A stretch of 64,000 nt of DNA from Flavobacterium sp. CF108 (GTDB lineage: Bacteria > Bacteroidota > Bacteroidia > Flavobacteriales > Flavobacteriaceae): contig NZ_FQWW01000004.1 of assembly GCF_900129795.1 (NCBI RefSeq), forward strand, positions 1-64,000. Reading direction: 5' to 3'. Positions 25,336-32,926 of the stretch are shown one piece after another (the stretch's first letter is position 1; every line of letters begins with the position of its first letter). The position numbers and the translations under genes are program-made. The notes under the pieces were generated by a model, which saw nothing but the letters and a program-made list of their open reading frames with translations, searched no databases and was not told the origin of the DNA.

Positions 25336-27144
25336 ATGGCAAAAATACCTTTACACACTTTTCATATTCCGGTGATGGGTCTTGCATATACAATTGACAG
25401 CCCAATTCGCGTGGCGCAATATGGAATTTCGTCTGTTGTTGCTCTCGCTGATGATGACTTGATTGAGAAGATGCGTAATTTTTACAGCGCTAAATTCAAT
25501 ATTCCGTACGAAGAAATCACACAGAAATTTCATGATTACCGTGCAGAGAGAATCACTTCTTATCTAAATTTAGTTGACAAAATCGTAAAAGAAAAATTTG
25601 AAAATTTTAAAACAGATTTAGCCGAAAGCAAAACTTCTCTTGAAAACTTCATGTCGATGCTTCCTAATACTTCTGACATTAAAAAAGGATTTCAGAATTT
25701 ACTGGATGATGGAATTGCTTTTAAAGAAAATATTCAGAATTATATCGAAACGAATCTTTTTCCGGGAGAAATTGACGTTAATATTATGACGAAACTGGAC
25801 AAAGATAATTTCATTAAAAATGAACAGCTTCCAATTGAATTTAATGACGCTCACGCCGCTTTAAGAGGTTTTGCAAATAGTAATCTGGAATCGTCTGTTG
25901 TGCTTTCTGCAGGAATGAATCCGAGATTGTTCGGTTACTTCGAAAATTTCAAAGATTTTTTCCCGAATGAAAATAACCAACTTAAAAAGAAAATTATTTT
26001 AAAAGTAAGTGATTTTCGATCGGCTATGATTCAGGGAAATTTCCTTGCTAAAAAAGGTCTTTGGGTTTCTGAATACCGAATCGAATCCGGATTAAACTGC
26101 GGCGGTCACGCCTTTGCCACTGATGGACTCTTACTAGGCACCATTTTAGAAGAATTTAAGCAGAAAAAAGAGCAATTGGTACAATCGGCCCATGATTTAA
26201 TGATTAAAGCTTTACAGCTAAAAAATCAGGTTTTTCCAGAAAAGCCTTTAGAATTGAAAATTACAGTTCAGGGCGGAGTTGGAACTGCCGAAGAGCATGA
26301 ATTTTTATTAGATGAATATCCAGTCGATTCTGTTGGCTGGGGATCTCCATTTTTATTGGTTCCCGAAGCTACTTCTGTAGATAAGGAAACCCGAAATTTA
26401 TTGATGAATGCTAAAGAAGATGATTTTTATTTAAGTAATATTTCACCTTTGGGAGTTCCGTTTAATACTTTGAAAGGAACTACAAATGAATTTTTAAAAC
26501 AAAAAAGAATCCACGAGAATAAAGCCGGAAGTTCATGTCCGAAAAAATTCTTAGCATTAAGCAAAGAATACGATCTGCATGGAATTTGTACAGCTTCAAA
26601 AAAATATCAGGATATTAAACTGGAAGAATTAGAACGCATAAAAAATACTTTATCTGCCGATGCATTTGAGAAAAGCAAAATCAAAATAACCGAAAAATCA
26701 TGTTTGTGTGTAGGTTTGGCCAATGCTTCTTATCTTGAAAATGATATTCAAATAAAAGGCCAGGCTCAAGGTGTAGTAATTTGTCCTGGGCCAAATCTAG
26801 CATATTTTGATCAGGAAGTTTCTTTAAAAGAAATGGTACAGCACATTTATCAGGGGAAATCGGTTTTGAGAACAGACCGCCCGAATTTATTTGTGAAGGA
26901 ATTAAAAATGTATGTTGATTATTTTAGAAATGAAATTGAAATGATTTCTGGAGAAGTAACCGCAATGCAGATAAAAAAATGGAATTCTTTTAAAACGAAT
27001 ATTTTAGAAGGAATCGAATATTATCAGAATCTATTTTCATCCACTTTTTATTTTAAAACCGAAGAAGAAAAAATCAAAAATCAATTCGATTTTTATAAAT
27101 CAGAATTAAATGCGATCCAGATTCCGAAACCAGAATTAGTATAA
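25336..27144 (+). CDS. Conserved protein of unknown function, cysteine-rich, possible TIM-barrel
   Basis: 602 residues, no signal peptide. I do not recognise a named family. Visible features: HTFHIPVMGLAYTIDSPIRV at the start; a central GLNCGGHAFATDG segment; ITVQGGVGTAEEHEFLLDE followed by DSVGWGSPFLLVPE, which resembles the phosphate-binding end of FMN-type TIM barrels; and cysteines in SSCPKKF, GICTAS, KSCLCVGLA and VICPGP that could bind a metal cluster. The last ~120 residues are helical. The gene stands alone and ends at a strong terminator. An FMN/Fe-S oxidoreductase is my weak guess. Confidence 0.7.
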   Translation: MAKIPLHTFHIPVMGLAYTIDSPIRVAQYGISSVVALADDDLIEKMRNFYSAKFNIPYEEITQKFHDYRAERITSYLNLVDKIVKEKFENFKTDLAESKTSLENFMSMLPNTSDIKKGFQNLLDDGIAFKENIQNYIETNLFPGEIDVNIMTKLDKDNFIKNEQLPIEFNDAHAALRGFANSNLESSVVLSAGMNPRLFGYFENFKDFFPNENNQLKKKIILKVSDFRSAMIQGNFLAKKGLWVSEYRIESGLNCGGHAFATDGLLLGTILEEFKQKKEQLVQSAHDLMIKALQLKNQVFPEKPLELKITVQGGVGTAEEHEFLLDEYPVDSVGWGSPFLLVPEATSVDKETRNLLMNAKEDDFYLSNISPLGVPFNTLKGTTNEFLKQKRIHENKAGSSCPKKFLALSKEYDLHGICTASKKYQDIKLEELERIKNTLSADAFEKSKIKITEKSCLCVGLANASYLENDIQIKGQAQGVVICPGPNLAYFDQEVSLKEMVQHIYQGKSVLRTDRPNLFVKELKMYVDYFRNEIEMISGEVTAMQIKKWNSFKTNILEGIEYYQNLFSSTFYFKTEEEKIKNQFDFYKSELNAIQIPKPELV

Positions 27145-27147
27145 AAC

Positions 27148-27184
27148 AAAACGCCGATTTAGAAATTCTAAATCGGCGTTTTTA
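27148..27184. terminator. Bidirectional terminator
   Basis: Hairpin AACGCCGATTTAG-AAATT-CTAAATCGGCGTT between A and T runs, separating convergent genes ending at 27144 and 27200. Confidence 0.88.
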
Positions 27185-27199
27185 GTATATAGTTAAAAT

Positions 27200-27622
27200 C
27201 TATTCTTTCTTCTTGTTCTTGCTGTCAATAACAGCACCTGTACCAGTTCCTAAAGCAGCACCGGCCAAACCACCAATAATAGCACCTTCACCTTTTTTCT
27301 TACTCACAATTGCTCCGGTTGCAGCACCAACTCCGGCACCAATTACAGCACCTTTAGCAGTTGCACTCCAGCCTTTCTTTTTGGCAGTTGTGGTGGCTGT
27401 TCCATCATTTTGATGTACGACAACAACTTTTTGAGATTCAACTTTTTGCTCTTCTTTAATTTTAGCCATTTCAGTTTTCATTGAATCTATTACACGTTGT
27501 TTGTTAATCTCAACTTTCATTGAATCAATACTGGCTTGTTTGGCTTTGTTTATATCATCTTTACTTTGATTTTGACAAGAAGTGATAAGTATTACCGCTA
27601 ATAATATATATAAGCCTTTCAT
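27200..27622 (-). CDS. Glycine-zipper lipoprotein
   Basis: 140 residues. The lipobox LITSC puts the lipidated cysteine at residue 16. A charged helical segment (about 20-65, with repeated DSMK(V/T)E) is followed by a glycine-zipper region, GAVIGAGVGAATGAIV and GAIIGGLAGAALGTGTGAVI (about 90-130). This resembles the YMGG-like/OmpA glycine-zipper family of outer-membrane-associated proteins. Role unknown; stress-linked envelope proteins often have this form, which is inference. Confidence 0.8.
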   Translation of the reverse strand: MKGLYILLAVILITSCQNQSKDDINKAKQASIDSMKVEINKQRVIDSMKTEMAKIKEEQKVESQKVVVVHQNDGTATTTAKKKGWSATAKGAVIGAGVGAATGAIVSKKKGEGAIIGGLAGAALGTGTGAVIDSKNKKKE

Positions 27623-27764
27623 GATTGTAGTTTTTAAAATTATACACTACAAAATACGCAATATATCCCGTCCCGATTATTACATGATTTTTGAGAAACG
27701 TTATAAGATTAGAAGATTTTGTGTTTTGCTCGCAAGATTTCTATTCAAAACTGAATGGTTTAAT

Positions 27765-28173
27765 CTCGCAAAGTCGCAGAGACGCAAAGTTTTTTTAGCC
27801 ACAGATTAAAAGGATTAAAAAGATTTCAAATTACGTTGGAAATTTTTCCCGCAGATTTTGCAGATTAAGCGGATTAATCTTTTGATATACTTTGTCAAAA
27901 AATCTGCTTAATCTGCAAAATCTACGTGAAATAAAAAACTTTGAGAGATTAATTAACTCCTACTAAGTTTAATAGCGTCCAGCTTTAGCTGGATGAAAAT
28001 ATAAACGCAAATCAAAAAGGCTTTAGCCAAACTATACACGTTTGGCTAAAGCCTTTCAAATTTCATCTTTAATACCTCCAGCTAAAGCTGGAGGCAATTT
28101 AAAAAAAATCTTTTTAATCCTTTTAATCTGTGGCTTTAAATAAAAAAACTTTGCGCCTCTGCGACTTTGCGAG
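27765..28173. repeat. 410-bp element of nested inverted repeats with internal hairpins
   Basis: Outer arms 27765-27790 and 28148-28173 (CTCGCAAAGTCGCAGAGACG and its near complement). Next pair GCCACAGATTAAAAGGATTA (27798-) with its complement ending about 28135. Inner pair CCCGCAGATTTTGCAGATTA (27849-) with AATCTGCTTAATCTGCAAAA (about 27900-27919). Between the inner pair and the middle right arm lie three hairpins: 27978-27993, 28016-28056 (17-bp stem) and 28075-28094, all with a CTTTAG-type core. It fills most of the gene-free stretch 27623-28184. The smaller element at 14090-14249 is built from the same modules. Confidence 0.7.
28016..28056. repeat. 17-bp-stem hairpin inside the nested element
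   Basis: Arms AAAGGCTTTAGCCAAAC and GTTTGGCTAAAGCCTTT around a 7-nt loop. Flanked by TCCAGCTTTAGCTGGA (27978-27993) and CCTCCAGCTAAAGCTGGAGG (28075-28094), which share the CTTTAG core. Confidence 0.7.
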
Positions 28174-28184
28174 ATTATTCTTTT

Positions 28185-29462
28185 TTACTTACCTAAAATT
28201 CCTTTTTTCAGGATTTGCCCAAAATCGTACATATCTTCATAAGAACAATATAAAGGAACTGGTGCCAGGCGAATTACATTTGGTTCTCGCCAATCTGTAA
28301 TAACTCCGTTTTTCATTAAATAATCGAATAAACTTCTTCCTTCTCCATGCAGGAAAACAGACAATTGTGAAGCTCTTTCTTCAGGATTTGTTGGTGTAAT
28401 AATTTCAAAAGTACTTTCTACTTCTTTGTCAATTTCATGTAGAATAAATTCTAAATAGGATGTAATATGATCACGTTTTTTAATTAAAGCATCCATTCCA
28501 ACTTCAGCAAACATTTCTACAGAAGCCAAATACGGCGCTAAAGATAAAACTGGAAGATTACTAATCTGCCATCCTCCTGCTCCGTGAACGGGATCGAAAT
28601 TAGGTTCCATTTTAAAACGGCGTTCTTTGTTATGTCCCCACCAGCCTGCAAAACGAGGTAAATCCGGATCGTTATGATGTCTTTCGTGAACAAAAACTCC
28701 AGAAGCATTTCCTGGCCCTGAATTCATATATTTATAACTGCACCAAGCGGCGAAATCAACATTCCAGTCGTGAAGTTCTAATTTTATATTTCCGGCAGCG
28801 TGTGCTAAATCCCAACCTACTTTTGCTCCGGCTTTTTGTCCGGCAGCCGTAATGGTTTTAATATCGAAAACTTGTCCGGTGTAATAATTTACTCCGCCAA
28901 TTAAAACTAAAGCCAATTCATCACCAACTTCTTCGATTTTTGCTAAAACATCTTCAAGACGAATATTGTGTTCTCCTTCGCGACGTTTAATTTCTACAAT
29001 CGCATCTTCTGGTTTGTATCCATGAAAATGAACCTGACTTTGAAACATATATTGATCTGATGGAAATGCTTTTTCTTCGCAGATAATTTTATAACGTTTT
29101 CCTTTTGGCTGATAAAAAGATACCATCAGTAAATGAAGATTCACAGTCAAAGTATTCATAACCGTAACTTCTGACGAAATTGCTCCCACAATTTTACTCA
29201 ACGGTTCAGCAAATCTTTCCTGATAATCCCACCAAGGTTTCTCGGCATAAAAATGACCTTCGACAGCAAGTTCTGCCCAGTCGTTCATTATTTCGTCAAT
29301 ATAAGCTTTGGTGCGTTTTGGCTGTAATCCTAATGAATTTCCGGTAAAGTAGATTACTCGTTTGTCGTTTACTTTAGGAAAAATAAATTGTTCCTGATAA
29401 TGGTTTAATGCGTCTTTCGAATCTAGCTCTCGTGCAAATTCGCGTGTATTTTGAAAAGTCAT
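28185..29462 (-). CDS. kynU: Kynureninase
   Basis: 425 residues from the ATG at 29462 (MTFQNTREFARELDSKDAL); an earlier in-frame ATG at 29492 adds ten unlikely residues. A PLP enzyme that cleaves 3-hydroxykynurenine or kynurenine to (hydroxy)anthranilate and alanine. Family markers: YFTGNSLGLQPK near the start, VGWDLAHAAGN, and the PLP lysine in CSYKYMNSGPG; the C-terminal GVITDWREPNVIRLAPVPLY is typical. It works one step after KMO (12545). No kynA or downstream enzyme is in the window, so use for NAD synthesis or for catabolism cannot be decided. Confidence 0.95.
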   Translation of the reverse strand: MTFQNTREFARELDSKDALNHYQEQFIFPKVNDKRVIYFTGNSLGLQPKRTKAYIDEIMNDWAELAVEGHFYAEKPWWDYQERFAEPLSKIVGAISSEVTVMNTLTVNLHLLMVSFYQPKGKRYKIICEEKAFPSDQYMFQSQVHFHGYKPEDAIVEIKRREGEHNIRLEDVLAKIEEVGDELALVLIGGVNYYTGQVFDIKTITAAGQKAGAKVGWDLAHAAGNIKLELHDWNVDFAAWCSYKYMNSGPGNASGVFVHERHHNDPDLPRFAGWWGHNKERRFKMEPNFDPVHGAGGWQISNLPVLSLAPYLASVEMFAEVGMDALIKKRDHITSYLEFILHEIDKEVESTFEIITPTNPEERASQLSVFLHGEGRSLFDYLMKNGVITDWREPNVIRLAPVPLYCSYEDMYDFGQILKKGILGK

Positions 29463-29557
29463 TGTGTTTATTTTGAGTCGTAAAAATAACAAAAATTTCG
29501 ATTATTGTTTTTTTTGTTTCAGGTTTCACGTTTCACGTTGATATGGTTTGTGAAATT

Positions 29558-29685
29558 TAACCGCAAAGTTCACAAGGATTTTTATCAAGGTTGACGTTTA
29601 CAAACGCTAAGTTCGCAAAGCTTTGCGTTCTTTAGCACTTGGCAAACACAAACTGAGCAAAAAATCCTTGCGAACTTTGCGGTTA
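29558..29685. repeat. CCGCAAAGTTC inverted repeat
   Basis: Arms TAACCGCAAAGTTCACAAGG (29558-29577) and its near complement ending TTGCGGTTA at 29685. It occupies the gene-free stretch 29493-29798 together with low-complexity TTTCACG / CTTGAAACC sequence and the queA terminator. Confidence 0.65.
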
Positions 29686-29745
29686 AACACACAACGAACT
29701 TCAAACTTGAAACCTGAAACTTGAAACAAAACTATTAAAAACAAA

Positions 29746-29778
29746 AAACCCGACAGGTTTTAAAAACTTGTCGGGTTT
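29746..29778 (-). terminator. CCCGACAG-type terminator of queA
   Basis: Arms AAACCCGACAGGTTTT and AAAACTTGTCGGGTTT around a single A, 20 nt beyond the queA stop; on the minus strand followed by T6. Confidence 0.82.
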
Positions 29779-29798
29779 CTTTATAAGATAAATTCTAA

Positions 29799-30848
29799 TT
29801 ATAGAATTAACATTGCGTCTCCGTAAGAATAGAATTTGTATCCTTCTTTGATTGCTTCGTCGTATGCTTTTTTCATTAAATCATGCCCACAGAAAGCAGA
29901 AATCATCATTAATAATGTTGATTTTGGTGTGTGGAAATTCGTAATCATACAGTTTGCAATACTGAAATCATGAGGGGGGAAAATAAATTTATTTGTCCAT
30001 CCTTCGTAAGGATTCAAAGTATTTGCAGAAGAAACAGAACTTTCAATTGCACGCATAGAAGTTGTTCCTACTGCACAAATACGTTTTTTCTTTGCTTTTG
30101 CTTCATTTACGATATCACAAGCTTGTTGATTAATGATCAATTCTTCTGAATCCATTTTGTGTTTAGATAAATCTTCAACCTCAACTGGATTGAAAGTTCC
30201 TAAACCTACGTGTAAAGTTACCTCAGCAAAATTTACTCCTTTGATTTCTAATTTTTTCAAAAGGTGTTTTGAGAAGTGTAAACCAGCAGTTGGCGCCGCT
30301 ACAGCTCCTTCTTCTTTTGCGTAGATTGTTTGGTATCTTTCAGCATCTTCAGCAGTAACTTCTCTGTTGATGTATTTAGGGATTGGCGTTTCTCCAAGTT
30401 CTGTTAATTTGTTTCTGAATTCTTCATAAGAACCATCGTATAAGAAACGTAATGTTCTTCCACGAGATGTTGTATTGTCGATTACCTCAGCAACTAACGA
30501 ATCGTCGTCACCAAAATAAAGTTTGTTTCCGATACGGATTTTTCTAGCCGGATCTACTAAAACGTCCCAAAGACGCTGCTCTGAATTTAATTCTCTTAAT
30601 AAGAAAACCTCAATTCTAGCTCCAGTTTTTTCTTTGTTTCCGTACAAACGTGCAGGGAAAACTTTTGTATTGTTAAGAATTAAAACGTCTCCGTCATCAA
30701 AATAGTTGATAACATCTTTAAACATTTTATGTTCTATAGTTTGTTTTTGACGGTCAATTACCATTAAACGAGATTCATCTCTATTTTCTGCCGGGAATTC
30801 AGCTAAAAGTTCTTTCGGTAAATTGAAATTGAAGTGTGATAATTTCAT
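29799..30848 (-). CDS. queA: S-adenosylmethionine:tRNA ribosyltransferase-isomerase
   Basis: 349 residues, normal length. QueA transfers and rearranges the ribose of SAM onto 7-aminomethyl-7-deazaguanine in tRNA, forming epoxyqueuosine. Family signatures: [21 protein letters not shown] at the start, [26 protein letters not shown] in the centre, [11 protein letters not shown], and [17 protein letters not shown] near the end. An upstream promoter matches TTG-N21-TATATTTG (30912-30943). It shares the queuosine pathway with queE at 4081 but is not clustered with it. Confidence 0.96.
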   Translation of the reverse strand: MKLSHFNFNLPKELLAEFPAENRDESRLMVIDRQKQTIEHKMFKDVINYFDDGDVLILNNTKVFPARLYGNKEKTGARIEVFLLRELNSEQRLWDVLVDPARKIRIGNKLYFGDDDSLVAEVIDNTTSRGRTLRFLYDGSYEEFRNKLTELGETPIPKYINREVTAEDAERYQTIYAKEEGAVAAPTAGLHFSKHLLKKLEIKGVNFAEVTLHVGLGTFNPVEVEDLSKHKMDSEELIINQQACDIVNEAKAKKKRICAVGTTSMRAIESSVSSANTLNPYEGWTNKFIFPPHDFSIANCMITNFHTPKSTLLMMISAFCGHDLMKKAYDEAIKEGYKFYSYGDAMLIL

Positions 30849-30911
30849 ATTTGAAGTTAGATTTTAAAATATCAATCTTAGATTTTTTTATCTAAAATTT
30901 TAAATCGCCTG

Positions 30912-30943
30912 CAAATATACGATTGTGAGATAGGCGTTGTCAA
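30912..30943 (-). promoter_or_regulatory. queA promoter
   Basis: Minus strand TTG at 30943-30941, 21-nt spacer, TATATTTG at 30919-30912, followed by GCAGGCG; the ATG of queA is 64 nt further on. Confidence 0.6.
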
Positions 30944-31085
30944 GTGTTTTGACGTTTATTTTCAAAAGTCCTTGATTTAGTGAGGTTTTACGATGAGCTA
31001 AAACACATTATTTAAATTAATTTTAACGTTTTTGAACCATATAAGTTATATAAGTTCATATTAACTGGATTTTTACATACTGTTT

Positions 31086-31118
31086 AAACCCGACAGGTTT
31101 TAAAAACCTTCCGGGTTT
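31086..31118. terminator. CCCGACAG-type hairpin, imperfect copy
   Basis: AAACCCGACAGGTTTT and AAAACCTTCCGGGTTT; the right arm differs from the family (TTCC instead of TGTC), so the stem has mismatches here. Confidence 0.6.
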
Positions 31119-31134
31119 GCTTTGTAATGCGCAT

Positions 31135-31162
31135 AAAAAAAACCTCTGGTTGAAACCAGAGG
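31135..31162 (-). terminator. aroA terminator built on a GGTTGAAACC palindrome
   Basis: Minus-strand stem CCTCTGGTTTCAACCAGAGG followed by T8 (31142-31135), about 70 nt past the aroA stop. It is the fourth copy of the palindrome seen at 24967-25113, here acting as a terminator. Confidence 0.75.
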
Positions 31163-31233
31163 CTATGTTTTTCTTAAGCTTTGTATCGAGCTTTTATTTA
31201 AATGAACTTATATAACTTATATGGTTCAAAACT

Positions 31234-32463
31234 TTACAATTCTGAAACTTGGAAGTTTAAGGCTTTTAAGTCATTCCAGAAATCTGGGTATGATTTTGAA
31301 ACTACTTCGGCATCGTCGATAATAATTGGTACTTTGATCGCAAGCGGCGCAAATGCCATTGCCATACGGTGATCATTATATGTTGCAATATGTATATCGT
31401 GATTAATATTTCCTGAACGCTCTAAAGTTAAACTGTCATTGGTTACTGATATGTTTGCTCCCAATTTTGTAAGCTCAATTCTTAAGGCTTCAAGTCTGTC
31501 TGTTTCTTTAATTTTTAAAGTATGAAGACCTGTTAAATGACATCCAATTCCTAAACCTAAACAAGTTACTACAATTGTCTGCGCGATATCCGGCGTGTTA
31601 TTCAATTCAAAATTTACATCCTGATAATTAAATCCTGCTGCTTTTTCCAAAGTCATTTTATTATTTTGGAAAGTAGTTTTCACACCCATTTTTTCATAAA
31701 GAGAAACTAATTCTGAATCTCCCTGAAGGCTGTTTTCTTTATAACTGCTTAAGGTTATTTTTGCAGCATCGGCCAAAGCCACAAGACTAAAGAAATACGA
31801 AGCCGAACTCCAGTCAGATTCTACAACCATTTCTTTTGATTCAACAGATTCTTTAGGATAAACTTTAATTATGTTTCCTTCAAAACTTGTTTTTATATCT
31901 AAATCATTTAACAAAGCCAAAGTCATTTTGATATAAGGAACTGAAGTAATTTCTCCTTCTAATGTCAATTCTAAACCATTTTCTAATTTTGAAGCCACTA
32001 ATAAAAGTGCCGAAATATACTGGCTGCTTACATTAGCTGCTAAAGTAACTTTTGAATCGGTAACTTTTTTTCCTTTGATTCTAATTGGCGGATAACCAAC
32101 TTCTTTTTCATAAGTAATCTCAACTCCCAATTGGCCTAATGTTTCAACCAAAATTTTTATTGGGCGTTCCTGCATTCTGCTAGAACCTGTCATTACAACT
32201 TCTCTGCCTTCGCTTACGGCAAAATATGCGGTTAAGAAACGCATTGCAGTTCCTGCGTGGTGAATGTCTACAATTTTATCATTGCCAATTAATGCTTTCT
32301 GCATTACTTCGCTGTCATCAGAGTTTGAAGTATTGGCTAAGGTAATATTTGGAAATAACGCTTTTAGTAATAATAAACGGTTTGTTTCGCTTTTAGAACC
32401 TGTGATATTTAATTGTGAATTATCAATGGTGAATTGTGAATTCGTACTTAATTTTAAATTCAT
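31234..32463 (-). CDS. aroA: 3-phosphoshikimate 1-carboxyvinyltransferase (EPSP synthase)
   Basis: 409 residues. Joins shikimate-3-phosphate with phosphoenolpyruvate in the pathway to chorismate. Motifs: GSKSETNRLLLL (residues ~22-33), the PEP-loop region HAGTAMRFLTAYFA, SSQYISALLL, and DHRMAMAFAP near the C-terminus. The N-terminus is odd: residues ~6-19 read NSQFTIDNSQLNIT, encoded by the AATTCACAATT-type low-complexity DNA that also fills the upstream gap. It follows the MazG gene after 134 nt, downstream of the DUF3857 run. Flavobacterial versions are usually ~400-410 residues. Confidence 0.93.
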   Translation of the reverse strand: MNLKLSTNSQFTIDNSQLNITGSKSETNRLLLLKALFPNITLANTSNSDDSEVMQKALIGNDKIVDIHHAGTAMRFLTAYFAVSEGREVVMTGSSRMQERPIKILVETLGQLGVEITYEKEVGYPPIRIKGKKVTDSKVTLAANVSSQYISALLLVASKLENGLELTLEGEITSVPYIKMTLALLNDLDIKTSFEGNIIKVYPKESVESKEMVVESDWSSASYFFSLVALADAAKITLSSYKENSLQGDSELVSLYEKMGVKTTFQNNKMTLEKAAGFNYQDVNFELNNTPDIAQTIVVTCLGLGIGCHLTGLHTLKIKETDRLEALRIELTKLGANISVTNDSLTLERSGNINHDIHIATYNDHRMAMAFAPLAIKVPIIIDDAEVVSKSYPDFWNDLKALNFQVSEL

Positions 32464-32597
32464 TTTTTTAATTGTAAGTTGTGAATTATGAATTATGAAT
32501 GATTAGAAACTTAATTCAGCCCCGCAATTTACCACTCCCCATTCATAATTCAAAATTCAAAACTCATAATTCAAAACTTATGAGTGATATTTCACAA
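32464..32597. repeat. Low-complexity AATTCAAAATTC stretch
   Basis: Tandem, imperfect copies of AATTCAAAATTCAAAACTC and its inverse (TTGTGAATTATGAATTATG). The same word continues into the first codons of aroA. Confidence 0.6.
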
Positions 32598-32924
32598 TTA
32601 TTTCAATTTATCGTTGTTTTTGTGACGATCTTTATCCCTAACCGATTTTAAGTCCATTTTTTTATCAAAAGCGGCTTGTAAATCAATTCCGGTTTGATTC
32701 GCCAGACATAAAACTACAAAAACAACATCGGCTAATTCTTCGCCTAAATCTTTGTTTTTATCACTTTCTTTTTCAGATTGTTCTCCGTAACGACGAGCAA
32801 TAATTCTGGCAACTTCTCCTACTTCTTCTGTAAGTTGTGCCATATTGGTTAATTCGTTAAAGTAACGAACTCCGTGTTCTTTTATCCAGGTATCAACGTC
32901 TAATTGTGCATTTTTCAAATCCAT
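32598..32924 (-). CDS. MazG-like nucleotide pyrophosphohydrolase
   Basis: 108 residues, an all-alpha NTP-PPase. Metal-binding motif: LTEEVGEVARIIARR (ExxE) and, 30 residues on, LGEELADVVFVVLCLAN (ExxD). Such enzymes hydrolyse NTPs or dNTPs to monophosphates and are seen as house-cleaning enzymes. It is only 2 nt after the last DUF3857 gene and so part of the same transcript. Many flavobacteria have this gene next to aroA. Confidence 0.9.
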   Translation of the reverse strand: MDLKNAQLDVDTWIKEHGVRYFNELTNMAQLTEEVGEVARIIARRYGEQSEKESDKNKDLGEELADVVFVVLCLANQTGIDLQAAFDKKMDLKSVRDKDRHKNNDKLK

Positions 32925-32926
32925 GA

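Larger units (their letters stand above)
31030..31231. repeat. Possible mini-element bounded by 30-bp perfect inverted repeats
   Basis: 31030-31059 and 31202-31231 are exact reverse complements (TTTTGAACCATATAAGTTAT begins the left arm). They enclose ~142 bp holding two hairpins (31086-31118 and 31143-31162). The right arm begins 3 nt past the aroA stop. No target-site duplication is obvious. It accounts for most of the gene-free stretch 30849-31233. Confidence 0.65.
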
